A stretch of 64,000 nucleotides of DNA from the NCBI RefSeq assembly GCF_003610915.1, contig NZ_NSDJ01000002.1:124001-188000 (forward strand), written 5' to 3'. The notes below the pieces were generated by a model. The model worked only from the letters and a program-made list of their open reading frames with translations. It was not told the DNA's origin and did not search any database. The DNA is from Rahnella variigena. GTDB lineage: Bacteria > Pseudomonadota > Gammaproteobacteria > Enterobacterales > Enterobacteriaceae. Of this stretch, positions 9,797 through 17,622 are shown one piece after another. Within the stretch, counting starts at the first letter, position 1; each line of letters begins with the position of its first letter. Both the position numbers and the translations under genes were made by a program.

Positions 9797-10560
9797 AGAA
9801 GTCGTCCTTTGTGCCAGACCGCCAGTTGCGTCACGCTGTGGTACGGCGGGCGGTTAAGTTCGTAAGCCAGGGTCATGGAATCGAGCATGCTCCACAGAAT
9901 GTCGAGTTTGAATTGCAGGATTTCCAGCATACGCTGTTGTTTTTCAACGGTATCGCAGTATTCCAGCGCCAGTTGCAGGCCGTGTTCGACGTCGCGATTC
10001 GCCTGACTCAGACGGCTGCGGAAATAGCCGTAACCCTCTTCCTCGATCCATTTGTAATGCTGCGGCCAGGTGTCGAGACGCGCCTGATGGATTTGCGGGG
10101 CAAACAGTTCAGTCAGCGAGCTGCACGCCGCTTCCTGCCAGACGGCGCGGCGGGCAAAGTTGACGTAGGCATCGACGGCGAAACGCACGCCCGGCAACAC
10201 CATTTCTTCTGACAGCAGCACATCACGATCCAGACCGACCGCTTCACCCAGTCGCAGCCAGGCTTCGATACCGCCTTCACTGCCGTCATAACCGTCGTGA
10301 TCAAGAATACGCTGCACCCATTTGCGGCGGGTCAGGGGATCCGGACAGTTAGCCATAATAGCCGCGTCTTTCAGCGGAATACTGGTCTGATAATAGAACC
10401 GGTTCGCTACCCAGCCCTGAATTTGCTCGCGCGTCGCCTGACCATTGTGCATCGCAATATGGTAGGGATGATGGATGTGGTAGAACGCGCCTTTGGCACG
10501 CAGCGCCTGTTCAAATTCTTGCGGCGTCATCGGTGACGTCGGGTGTGAAGAAGTCGTCAT
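9793..10560 (-). CDS. pqqC: PqqC, pyrroloquinoline-quinone synthase
   Basis: PqqC carries out the last step of PQQ synthesis, a cofactor-independent eight-electron ring closure and oxidation of AHQQ. The 255-residue length is usual. Family segments visible are the [15 protein letters not shown] start, the [22 protein letters not shown] stretch (read as two parts, [10 protein letters not shown] and [12 protein letters not shown]), [20 protein letters not shown], and [17 protein letters not shown]. The fold is a helical bundle related to heme oxygenase and TenA. The gene follows pqqB by 12 bases and shares four bases with pqqD. Confidence 0.96.
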   Translation of the reverse strand: MTTSSHPTSPMTPQEFEQALRAKGAFYHIHHPYHIAMHNGQATREQIQGWVANRFYYQTSIPLKDAAIMANCPDPLTRRKWVQRILDHDGYDGSEGGIEAWLRLGEAVGLDRDVLLSEEMVLPGVRFAVDAYVNFARRAVWQEAACSSLTELFAPQIHQARLDTWPQHYKWIEEEGYGYFRSRLSQANRDVEHGLQLALEYCDTVEKQQRMLEILQFKLDILWSMLDSMTLAYELNRPPYHSVTQLAVWHKGRLL

Positions 10561-10572
10561 AATCGTATTTAC

Positions 10573-11484
10573 CTAAAGTTCGATGCGCATCCCGTCCCGG
10601 CTGACTTCAATATTTTGCTGCGTCAGCGCCTGCCGCTCGGCAGAGGATTCATTGAGGATCGGGTTGGTATTATTAATATGGATGAGAATTTTGCGTTCCG
10701 CCGGAAGGGAAGAAAGCAGGGCAATCAGCCCCTGTTCTTCGGCAAGCGCCAGATGGCCCATGTCTTTGCCGGTATTGCGGCCAACGCCGGTGGTCGCCAG
10801 CTCGTTGTCCTGCCACAGCGTGCCGTCAATCAGCAGGCAGTCAGCTTTATTGAGCCACTTCATCAGCTCGTCGTCTGGCTCGCCCAGACCCGGTGCGTAC
10901 AGCAGCGAGGTGCCGGTTTTCGTGTCTTCAATAAACAGCGCGATATTGTGGCCGGGGAGCGGTTTGCCGCGGTATTTCGAATAAGGCGGTGCGTTGCTCA
11001 GCAGCGGAATGGCAGTGAATTTCAGATCCGGGCACACGGCCACGGAGAAGCTGTTCTCCGGTTCGATAGCGTGGTGTTGCAGGCCGCCATTCCAGTGCGA
11101 AAGCATGGTGAAAATCGGGAAGCCGGTAGTGAGATCGTCGTGGACTTCCGGCGTACACCACACCTGATGCGGGCAGCCTTCGCGCAAATTCAGCAGACCG
11201 GTGCAGTGATCAATCTGGCTGTCGGTCAGGATGATGGAACCGATGGCGGTGCCGCGCAAAACGTCGTGTTTAATCAGTTCGGGCGTGGCGGCTATCTGGT
11301 GGCAAATGTCCGGCGAAGCGTTACACAGCACCCAGTCTCTGCCGTTGTCGCTGACGGCGATAGAAGATTGCGTGCGCGCGGAGGTTTTCATGGTGCCATT
11401 GCGCACACCCTGACAGTTGCTGCAATTGCAGTTCCACTGCGGGAAGCCGCCGCCAGCCGCTGAACCAAGTACGATAATTTGCAT
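10573..11484 (-). CDS. pqqB: PqqB, metallo-beta-lactamase-fold PQQ biosynthesis protein
   Basis: PqqB is a 303-residue metallo-beta-lactamase-fold protein. Later work on the family assigns it a hydroxylation step on the excised Glu-Tyr intermediate; older work proposed a role in PQQ export. Visible features are the N-terminal [13 protein letters not shown], a cysteine cluster ([10 protein letters not shown]) and the metal-site segment [11 protein letters not shown]. The ATG at 11484 was chosen because it starts at [13 protein letters not shown] like its homologues. A frame open to 11535 would translate the pqqA-pqqB intercistronic hairpin and was rejected. Confidence 0.95.
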   Translation of the reverse strand: MQIIVLGSAAGGGFPQWNCNCSNCQGVRNGTMKTSARTQSSIAVSDNGRDWVLCNASPDICHQIAATPELIKHDVLRGTAIGSIILTDSQIDHCTGLLNLREGCPHQVWCTPEVHDDLTTGFPIFTMLSHWNGGLQHHAIEPENSFSVAVCPDLKFTAIPLLSNAPPYSKYRGKPLPGHNIALFIEDTKTGTSLLYAPGLGEPDDELMKWLNKADCLLIDGTLWQDNELATTGVGRNTGKDMGHLALAEEQGLIALLSSLPAERKILIHINNTNPILNESSAERQALTQQNIEVSRDGMRIEL

Positions 11485-11512
11485 GTGTGAACCAGGGGAA
11501 AGGGAAGGAAGA

Positions 11513-11534
11513 TGCCCACAGCGAACCGTGGGCA
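11513..11534 (-). promoter_or_regulatory. Hairpin between pqqA and pqqB
   Basis: TGCCCAC at 11513-11519 pairs with GTGGGCA at 11528-11534, an eight-base loop between them. It has no T-tract, so it may be a processing or stabilising stem that keeps pqqA mRNA more abundant than the downstream enzymes. That role is inference, consistent with PqqA being the consumed substrate. Confidence 0.55.
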
Positions 11535-11541
11535 TAAGGGC

Positions 11542-11613
11542 TTAGCGGTTAGAAATGTACAGCGTCACTTCTAAGCCTAAACGCAGGTCTTCGAAAGAAG
11601 GTTTAGTCCACAT
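11542..11613 (-). CDS. pqqA: PqqA, precursor peptide of PQQ
   Basis: This 23-codon gene encodes the ribosomal precursor [16 protein letters not shown]..., ending TLYISNR. The glutamate E15 and tyrosine Y19 in the conserved E-x-x-x-Y spacing provide all carbon and nitrogen atoms of PQQ. The ATG at 11613 follows AAGAGGA with eight bases spacing. It is the first gene of pqqABCDEF and is the substrate of PqqE/PqqD, with PqqF excising the modified pair. Confidence 0.97.
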   Translation of the reverse strand: MWTKPSFEDLRLGLEVTLYISNR

Positions 11614-11666
11614 GATAACGTCCTCTTGGTGATTACAGTTTTAAGTTCACTGCCGCTTTCATTGCG

Positions 11667-11689
11667 GAAGGTGATCGGCTTATTGTCAA
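11667..11689 (-). promoter_or_regulatory. Possible pqqA promoter -35 element
   Basis: A perfect TTGACA (minus strand, 11684-11689) lies about 70 bases before pqqA. The hexamer 17 bases downstream (CGCAAT) matches TATAAT at only three positions. The position is right, but the -10 is weak. Confidence 0.35.
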
Positions 11690-11783
11690 ATATCGCCGGT
11701 TTGGCTACAAAAATGTTGCGATGGTGCCAGACCGATATTGCCCTGTAAGCCACAGGGATTAGCGCAAAACGCCGGATGAAAAA

Positions 11784-12821
11784 CTATTCACCCCACGTTT
11801 GCTTTAATACTTTCAGCCAGTTGCGGTACGCGATTTTTTCGATAAGCGGCTTGCCGTAGCCCGCATCAGACATGGCCTGCAACAGAACGGGCAGTCCGGC
11901 AACATCACCCAGCGCGTCCGGCACATTGATACCGTCGAAATCCGAACCAAAACCGACATTTTCTTCGCCCAGTTTACCAATAAGGTTATCAAGATGTTTA
12001 ACAATTTCGGTGATCGGGGTGTCGCCGTTGCGTTTCCCATCGGCACGCAGGAACGCGGTGCCGAAATTCACGCCAACAAAGCCGTCACTTTCGGCAATGG
12101 CGGCCAGTTGTTTATCGGTCAGATTACGCGGTTGCGGGCATAACGCATGGACATTGGAATGAGTGGCGACCAGCGGGGCATCGCTGAATTTTGCTGTCTG
12201 CCAGAAGGCTTTTTCGTTCATGTGCGAGACATCGAACAGAATTTTTTTGCGGTTGCATTCACGCAGTAAATCAAGCCCGGCGGGCGTCAGGCCATCACCG
12301 GTATCCGGCGAACCCGGAAAATCACCTTTGACTCCAGTACCAAACTGATTGGGTAAATTCCACAGCGGCCCGATGCTGCGCAGCCCTTTTTCATACCAGA
12401 CTTCCAGCCGTGAATAGTCATCGCCCAGCGCTTCCGCGCCCTCGATATGCATCACCATTGCCAGCAGGCCGTGAGCCATACAATGCTCAATTTCGGCGAC
12501 CGTCCGGCAGATTTTTGCCCGCCCGGATGACTGCGTTTCAAGGCGTTCAAGCAATGAAATCTGCGCCTGCGTGATGGCTAACGCGTCATGCGGTTCTGGC
12601 GGAGAATTTGGCTTCAGTTGCGGCATATACGAAGCAGGTGGTACGAAAATGGCAAATAAACCGCCTGCGAAACCGCCGAGGCGACAACGCCTGAGATCGA
12701 GATGCCCTTCAAGTGCGCCATCAAGAAACTGAGCAGCAGGATCTGCTGCGTCATGCAGCCACAGGCGAAGTAACAGGTCGTTATGACCGTCAAAGACAGG
12801 GGGATTGGGGATGGTGTTCAT
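11784..12821 (-). CDS. M19-family (renal dipeptidase-type) membrane dipeptidase
   Basis: The 345-residue product belongs to peptidase family M19, zinc dipeptidases related to renal dipeptidase. The metal-binding start FDGHNDLLLRLW supplies the H-x-D pair. Further family segments are MHIEGAEALGDD (bridging glutamate), the histidine in VATHSNVHAL, and the terminal GSDFDGI. No signal peptide is evident, so it is probably cytoplasmic. It lies upstream of pqqA in the same direction, 170 bases away, so it is not obviously in the pqq operon. M19 genes are commonly seen next to pqq clusters, and a role in clearing peptide debris is speculative. Confidence 0.9.
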   Translation of the reverse strand: MNTIPNPPVFDGHNDLLLRLWLHDAADPAAQFLDGALEGHLDLRRCRLGGFAGGLFAIFVPPASYMPQLKPNSPPEPHDALAITQAQISLLERLETQSSGRAKICRTVAEIEHCMAHGLLAMVMHIEGAEALGDDYSRLEVWYEKGLRSIGPLWNLPNQFGTGVKGDFPGSPDTGDGLTPAGLDLLRECNRKKILFDVSHMNEKAFWQTAKFSDAPLVATHSNVHALCPQPRNLTDKQLAAIAESDGFVGVNFGTAFLRADGKRNGDTPITEIVKHLDNLIGKLGEENVGFGSDFDGINVPDALGDVAGLPVLLQAMSDAGYGKPLIEKIAYRNWLKVLKQTWGE

Positions 12822-13166
12822 GATGTTAATGGTACTTTATAAAAGCATGTTGAAACATGGGGAATTATGTAAGTTTTGGTTTTTTGCACGGATCGGTGCA
12901 AAGGGGGCGATTTTAAAATCAATTTCCAGGTCAAGGTCAAGACCGTGGGCGTCGGCCCACACCGACCAGAGACCCGGTAACGCGCGGGCCTCTGGACTCC
13001 GCGCTTTTTTACTGCGCGCTGTCGCAGGCACGACGGACATGTTCTGGTGCAATAGTGAGTGGCGCAAAATGTCATCGCTGCGCGATCCCCGAATTTCAGG
13101 CTTCGAGCCAAAGGTCTCGAACCGTTCATTCGGTGCCATTTTTGATCACGCCAATCAACCTTTTTA
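12822..13166. other. Intergenic region without a credible gene
   Basis: Short frames occur on both strands but have no recognisable family. A hairpin GTGGGC-gtcg-GCCCAC is at about 12947-12962, followed by CACACCGAC. A similar GGCCGCCCACACCGAT occurs at about 15974-15990 on the other side of fhuE. The region may therefore be part of, or a remnant of, the dispersed repeats bracketing fhuE. Confidence 0.4.
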
Positions 13167-13167
13167 A

Positions 13168-13506
13168 AAGATGAAAAACAGTATGCCGTTGAATTTAAGA
13201 TCGTGGGGGCGATTCAGAAAGCTTGCTGAACGGAGCGGCCTGAAGACCTCAGGCTTCAGGACCGAGAGAAGGTACCGCGCAGCGGCAAGATTTCCAGCCT
13301 GTCGCGGAGATACCTGAAACATAGCCAGCGAGCGGAGCGCGTATTGAAAAAGCGAGGGGAGTTCAGAGGGGAAAGCCTTTCCCCTCTGGTCGGTTTCGGC
13401 GCAGCGCGTCATGTGACCGCAGCACTTGAGAAACCGAAATATTCTCGATCCAGCCCTCACGGCGAGTGAGAAACCGAAATATACCCGTTCTGCCCTCACT
13501 GCAAGT
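13168..13506 (+). repeat. Long structured repeat, copy 1 (left of fhuE)
   Basis: About 340 bases closely match 16138-16525 in the same orientation. Landmarks are AACAGTATGCCGTTGAATTT at the start, a nested palindrome CCTGAAG-acctcag-GCTTCAGG near 13240, and an almost perfect hairpin AGAGGGGAAAG-C-CTTTCCCCTCT near 13366-13388. The copy ends with two ~40-base units (13428-13467 and 13468-13506), each starting GAGAAACCGAAA and ending at a small palindrome CTCAC-ggcga-GTGAG. Minus-strand frames through it have no homology that I recognise outside the repeat. Confidence 0.85.
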
Positions 13507-13511
13507 GATAA

Positions 13512-13528
13512 GCCGCAATTGCTGCGGC
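13512..13528 (-). terminator. Hairpin downstream of fhuE-like gene
   Basis: GCCGCA and TGCGGC arms with a five-base loop lie ten bases past the receptor stop codon. The following T-tract is poor (TTATCACTT), so termination strength is uncertain. Confidence 0.5.
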
Positions 13529-13537
13529 CTGAGCAAA

Positions 13538-15760
13538 TCAGAAACTATAGCTCGCCGTCACCGACACATTCCGCGGCTCGCCATATACCACATACTGGTT
13601 CACGCTGGTGTCATATTCCTTGTCGAACAGGTTGTTGATATTGCCCTGCACGGCCAGCTGTTTCGTGACCTGATAACGGCTGAACAGATTGACCAGCGCG
13701 TAGCTGCCTTGCTCTGCATAACGGGTGCCGTTGCCGCTCGGGCCAGGGACGTCCTGCCAGACGTGAGTCTGCCAGTTCACGCCACCGCCGACGGTCAGAT
13801 CCTGCAACATCGGCAGACGGTAGCTGGAGAACAATTTCAGCTGGGTGCGCGGCAGTTGCGGGTTAACCGCATCACCGTTTTCATCTTCTGCAATGTAACG
13901 GGTGCCGCCGAACGTCATCTGCCAGTTATCGGTCAGTGCGCCGTTCACTTCAAATTCCACGCCACGGCTGACGGTGCCGTCTTTCCCTTCATAGGCCGTA
14001 TCGGTCGAGCCCGGGATTGTACGTCCGGTACTCTGCGCAACGTTGTCCAGTTCTGCGCGGAAGATGGAAACGGACGCTGTCAGGCGGCTGTTAAACCAGT
14101 CAGATTTCACACCCGCTTCGTAGTTTTTACCGATGACCGGGGAAAGATACGCGCCGTTGATATCACGGTAAGTCTGTGGCTGGAACACCGAGGTGTAGCT
14201 CGCGTAGGTCGACCAGGTATCGTTGATGTCAAACACCAGACCGGCATACGGCGTGATGTTGTTCTTCTCGATCTGATCGGTCAGCGTGTGCGAGTTCCAG
14301 TTGGTGTAACGCGCCCCGACGATCAGATGCAGCGGATCGGCCAGTGAAAGACGAGTCGCAACATAGGCTGACTTTTGACGGATAGTGTCGTCTTCGGCCA
14401 GAGAACGCGGGTTCCAGTCGGTCTCAGGGAACTGTCCGTTGAAATCATTAAAGTTGCCGAGCTCTTCGGTGGAAATATTGGCAAAGGAACTGTAATAGGT
14501 GTTCTGCTGTTTGCTGTAGCTCACGCCGGTCATCAGCTCGTGCTGACGGCCAAACAGCTGATACGGGCCACTGGCAAAGGCATCGACGCCATCGACTTTA
14601 CGCTTACCGGTGTTGTAGCCGGTACCCGCAACGACCGGATATCCGGCATAGGCCGATTCACCGACGCCGGTGGTTTTATCAAATGTGCCGTCGATATACA
14701 TCATCTTAGAGTCGATGTGCGATTCGGTATGCGTGCCGTTCAGGGTTGCCTGCCAGCCGTTGTCGAAGGACTGTTTCAGGGTGGTGAACAGCTTGGTGGT
14801 TTCTTTATCGCTGTAAGCCCAGTCCGGTGCCGAGTTAAAACCACGGCGATAGTCTGTTTTGCTGCCGTCCAGATACCAGCGCGGCATTCCGCCCCAGGTC
14901 GGGCTGTCGGTGTTGGTTTGCTGGAATTCGTAGCCCGCCGAAAGCAGAGTGGAATCGGTCAGGTCAGCATCCACGGTGGCATACACGAATTTTTTGGTCG
15001 CGCCGTAACGTTCAACGTAGCTGTTTTTATCCTGATAACCGGTGACAAGACGGCCGCGCACGCTGCCGGATTCATTCAGCGGGGTAGATAAATCCGCCAC
15101 ATAGCGTTGTTTGTTCCAGCTGCCGTAACTGGCGGCAACGTTACCGGTGAACTCTTTACTGTCGGCATGTTTACGCACCTGGTTAACGGACGCTGACGGA
15201 TTCCCCGGACCGGTCATCAGGCCGGTCGCACCACGGACAACTTCGATACGATCATAAATGGCCGTGTCGGACTGGGAATCACCAATGTCCCAGCGTGGGT
15301 CAAAGGTGGTCGGGATGTTATCAACCATGTAGTTGTCGATCAGAAAACCGCGCGCGTAGTAGGTACGGCGGTCAAGGTCAGAGACACTTTCCTGGATCCC
15401 GGTGGTGTTTCGCAGCACATCACCCAGCGACTGAAGCTGCTGATCCTGCATACGTTGTGTGCTGATAATGCTGACGGACTGCGGGATATCGCGTGCAGTC
15501 AGCGCCATTTTGGTGCCCGCGGTGGTAACCGGCACACTGTAATCGGTCGCTGAGGTATCTGCCGCGCTGGTGTCGTTCTGACCGGTGACGACAACCGTGT
15601 CTTCAGCGGTTTTTTTTGCGCTGGCTTCTGCTGCATAAGCACTATGCAATGAAGATGAAACCAGCAGGGCAATGATGGAAAGTGAAAGTTTCTTTCCTGA
15701 ATTGTTTTGAGGATTTTCCTTAACACTCCTGACGGCGTAATTCCCTGTAAAATTTGACAT
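13538..15760 (-). CDS. fhuE: TonB-dependent siderophore receptor, FhuE-like
   Basis: This outer-membrane receptor resembles E. coli FhuE, which takes up ferric coprogen and ferric rhodotorulic acid with TonB energy. The 740-residue product has a signal peptide (to about residue 43, SSSLHSAYA), an early TonB-box-like DTVVVTGQND and a plug domain with ARDIPQSVSIISTQRMQDQQ. FhuE-like blocks follow (RGFLIDNYMVDNIPT, VVRGATGLMTGPGNPSA, SPTWGGMPRWYLDGS), and the barrel ends with a terminal phenylalanine (ASYSF). The ATG at 15760 follows GGAG by eight bases; the frame is open upstream but without a signal-peptide-like start. A Fur-box/promoter overlap precedes it and two repeat copies flank it. Exact siderophore range is inferred from similarity. 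Confidence 0.9.
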   Translation of the reverse strand: MSNFTGNYAVRSVKENPQNNSGKKLSLSIIALLVSSSLHSAYAAEASAKKTAEDTVVVTGQNDTSAADTSATDYSVPVTTAGTKMALTARDIPQSVSIISTQRMQDQQLQSLGDVLRNTTGIQESVSDLDRRTYYARGFLIDNYMVDNIPTTFDPRWDIGDSQSDTAIYDRIEVVRGATGLMTGPGNPSASVNQVRKHADSKEFTGNVAASYGSWNKQRYVADLSTPLNESGSVRGRLVTGYQDKNSYVERYGATKKFVYATVDADLTDSTLLSAGYEFQQTNTDSPTWGGMPRWYLDGSKTDYRRGFNSAPDWAYSDKETTKLFTTLKQSFDNGWQATLNGTHTESHIDSKMMYIDGTFDKTTGVGESAYAGYPVVAGTGYNTGKRKVDGVDAFASGPYQLFGRQHELMTGVSYSKQQNTYYSSFANISTEELGNFNDFNGQFPETDWNPRSLAEDDTIRQKSAYVATRLSLADPLHLIVGARYTNWNSHTLTDQIEKNNITPYAGLVFDINDTWSTYASYTSVFQPQTYRDINGAYLSPVIGKNYEAGVKSDWFNSRLTASVSIFRAELDNVAQSTGRTIPGSTDTAYEGKDGTVSRGVEFEVNGALTDNWQMTFGGTRYIAEDENGDAVNPQLPRTQLKLFSSYRLPMLQDLTVGGGVNWQTHVWQDVPGPSGNGTRYAEQGSYALVNLFSRYQVTKQLAVQGNINNLFDKEYDTSVNQYVVYGEPRNVSVTASYSF

Positions 15761-15902
15761 AAGTATTCTCCACACGGTTATTTTCTTATTTTTTAAACCA
15801 CTGCATTTTTTTATGAATACGGCTTTATCAGCATGAGCAAACCCCGCCAGGATCCCCGGAACAAGGGCTGGAGAAGATAAAATGAGCATGGTTAATAAAA
15901 CG

Positions 15903-15938
15903 AATGAGAATAATACGCATTGGGTTTACTGCTGTAAA
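15903..15938 (-). promoter_or_regulatory. Promoter with overlapping Fur box for fhuE-like gene
   Basis: On the minus strand, TTTACA (15933-15938) and TATTAT (15910-15915) are separated by 17 bases, a strong sigma-70 promoter. A 19-base Fur-box-like sequence (15903-15921, AATGAGAATAATACGCATT read on plus) covers the -10 hexamer, so Fe-Fur binding would block RNA polymerase. The leader to the ATG is about 145 bases. Confidence 0.75.
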
Positions 15939-15999
15939 TAAATATTACAGACAGGGGGAGAGGGTGCGTGGGTTGGCCGCCCACACCGATAGCCGCAAC

Positions 16000-16136
16000 G
16001 CTCCCTCCCCTGCGAAGGGAAGGGTTGGGGTGGGGTATTAAAAATAAATTAAGAAGCAGGAGTTTGCTCTGACCAGAACAAACAGTGTTTGCGCTTAAAA
16101 CCCCCTCCCAGCCTCCCCCTTCGCAGGGGGAGGAGC
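16000..16136. repeat. Paired palindromic repeat (REPIN-like), locus 2
   Basis: Unit B (about 16000-16039, plus sense, CTCCCTCCCCTGCGAAGGGA then GGGTTGGGGTGGGGTATT) faces unit A (about 16097-16136, minus sense). The order is reversed relative to loci 1 and 3, so the whole pair has been inverted. The ~57-base spacer is not shared with the other loci. It abuts the second long-repeat copy. Confidence 0.8.
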
Positions 16137-16137
16137 A

Positions 16138-16525
16138 AAGATAAAAAACAGTATGCCGTTGAATTTAAGATGGTGCGGGCGATTCAGAAATCTTGCTGAA
16201 CGGAGCGGCCTGAAGACCTCAGGCTTCAGGACCGAGAGAAGGAACCGCAAAGCGGCAAGATTTCCAGCCTGTCACCGGGATACCTGAAACATAGTGTCTG
16301 GCGGAGCGCGTATTGAAAAAGCGAGGGGAGTTCAGAGGGGGAAAGCCTTTCCCCTCTGGTCGGTTTTGGCGCAGCGCGTTAAGTGATCGCAGTACTTGAG
16401 AAACCGAAACATTCTCGATCCAGCCTTCACGGCGAGTGAGAAACCGAAATATTCTCGATCCAGCCCTCACGGCGAGTGAAAAACCGAAACATTCTCGATC
16501 CAGCTCCTCACCGCCAGGTGAGAAC
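16138..16525 (+). repeat. Long structured repeat, copy 2 (right of fhuE)
   Basis: This is a direct copy of 13168-13506. It shares the AACAGTATGCCGTTGAATTT start, the CCTGAAG/CTTCAGG nested palindrome, the AGAGGGGG-AAAGCCTTT-CCCCTCT hairpin and the 40-base terminal units. It has three units (16398-16437, 16438-16477, 16478 onward) against two in copy 1. The last unit ends in a longer stem CTCACC-gcca-GGTGAG. Differences are scattered substitutions and small indels, so the copies are not recent duplicates. Confidence 0.85.
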
Positions 16526-16559
16526 AATTTGCAATTAAAAATCCACCTTTTAGCCATTA

Positions 16560-16583
16560 AGAAATCTAGACATCTAAACGTTC
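16560..16583 (+). promoter_or_regulatory. MetJ operator (three tandem met boxes)
   Basis: Three consecutive 8-mers, AGAAATCT, AGACATCT and AAACGTTC, match the met-box consensus AGACGTCT at 6, 7 and 5 of 8 positions without gaps. They lie about 75-95 bases upstream of the methyltransferase gene. MetJ with SAM binds tandem met boxes cooperatively, so the operon should be repressed when methionine/SAM is plentiful. A weak promoter (TTGTAG, 17 bases, TGTTAA) follows at about 16586-16614. Confidence 0.75.
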
Positions 16584-16655
16584 GTTTTGTAGAGTGTCAT
16601 CACCTGCCGTGTTAACGATTGATTCGGCTAAGAAAAATACGATGGTGGTGACACA

Positions 16656-17558
16656 ATGTTCAGTAACATTCAAATCCTCGATGGCGGCATGGGTCGCGAA
16701 CTGGCCCGGATGGGCGCTCCTTTTCGTCAGCCGGAATGGTCTGCGCTGGCGCTGATAGAGGCTCCGCAGTTTGTGCGTGCCGCGCATGATGCCTTTATCG
16801 CTGCCGGTTCTCAGGTGATCACCACCAACAGCTACGCCGTTGTACCGTTCCACGTCGGGGACGATGTTTTTGCTGAGCAGGGCGCGGCGCTGATCGCTCT
16901 TTCCGGCAAACTGGCGCGTGAAGCGGCGGATGCGGCTCCGGCTAAGGTGCTCGTTGCGGGTTCGCTTCCTCCGGTTCTGGGTTCTTATCGCCCGGATCTG
17001 TTCGAACCGGTGGCGGCTAAAAAATTACTTCAGGTGCTGGTGGATAACCTGACCGGTAACGTCGATGTCTGGCTGGCGGAAACACAGAGTTCTGTGGCGG
17101 AAGTTGAAGCGGTGCGTGATGTGCTGGGCGATGACCCCCGTCCGCTGTGGCTGTCCTTCACTTTGCAGGACAATCTTGATCCGCAGGGCAATGCGCTGCT
17201 GCGTTCCGGCGAATCCGTTGCTGAGGCGGTGAACGCTGCACTGCGGATTTCTGCCGGTGCGGTGCTGTTCAATTGCAGCCGACCGGAAGTGATGGCGACG
17301 GCGGTGAAAACCGCACGCGCTGCACTGACCGCGCAGGGATCGGCGCTTGATATCGGTGTCTATGCCAACGCCTTTGAACCTTCCGATAACACGCGCGGTG
17401 CCAACGAAGGGCTGAGCAAAATGCGTCAGGACACCGATCCTGCCGGATACCTCGATTTCGCCAAAGACTGGGTGGCGCAGGGCGCGACGATGGTTGGCGG
17501 CTGCTGCGGCATCGGGCCGGAACATATTGCGGCGCTGAAAAAAGCCTTCGTTAAATAA
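16656..17558 (+). CDS. mmuM: Homocysteine S-methyltransferase (MmuM-like)
   Basis: The 300-residue protein belongs to the cobalamin-independent homocysteine S-methyltransferase family, which moves a methyl group from S-methylmethionine (or SAM) to homocysteine to give methionine. Visible features are the N-terminal LDGGMGRELARMGAP, the TTNSYAV segment, and the three zinc-ligand cysteines, one in LFNCSRPEVM and a pair in GGCCGIGPEHI near the C-terminus. E. coli MmuM is 310 residues and is paired with the MmuP permease. Here the partner is an ABC importer starting 64 bases downstream. The MetJ boxes upstream fit a methionine-salvage role. Confidence 0.9.
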   Translation: MFSNIQILDGGMGRELARMGAPFRQPEWSALALIEAPQFVRAAHDAFIAAGSQVITTNSYAVVPFHVGDDVFAEQGAALIALSGKLAREAADAAPAKVLVAGSLPPVLGSYRPDLFEPVAAKKLLQVLVDNLTGNVDVWLAETQSSVAEVEAVRDVLGDDPRPLWLSFTLQDNLDPQGNALLRSGESVAEAVNAALRISAGAVLFNCSRPEVMATAVKTARAALTAQGSALDIGVYANAFEPSDNTRGANEGLSKMRQDTDPAGYLDFAKDWVAQGATMVGGCCGIGPEHIAALKKAFVK

Positions 17559-17622
17559 CGTCCATAAAAAGAAAAAATCACATTTATATTCTGAAGGCAT
17601 CCTTCGGAGACAGGGGAAACAC

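Noticed and set aside
10615..11463. 282-residue plus-strand frame
   Set aside because: It is antisense to pqqB, whose identity is certain; no ribosome-binding site or family match.
11485..11535. 17-residue extension of PqqB
   Set aside because: It would translate the hairpin between pqqA and pqqB, and homologues start at [13 protein letters not shown].
12837..13139. 100-residue minus-strand frame between the dipeptidase gene and the long repeat
   Set aside because: No ribosome-binding site or family; other frames overlap equally well, and part of the DNA resembles sequence near 15975.
13466..14347. 293-residue plus-strand frame
   Set aside because: It lies antisense to the fhuE-like receptor, has no recognisable domain, and its openness follows from the GC-rich codon use of the real gene.
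16398..16525. 40-base repeats considered as a CRISPR array
   Set aside because: Units are adjacent without unique spacers and no cas genes are near; they are hairpin iterons.
16219..16557. 112-residue minus-strand frame in the long repeat, similar to the frame at 13164-13499
   Set aside because: Both frames are read through the structured repeat, share only repeat-derived segments (FGFSLAVRAGSRIFRF), and their ends differ. Similarity reflects the DNA repeat, not a protein family.
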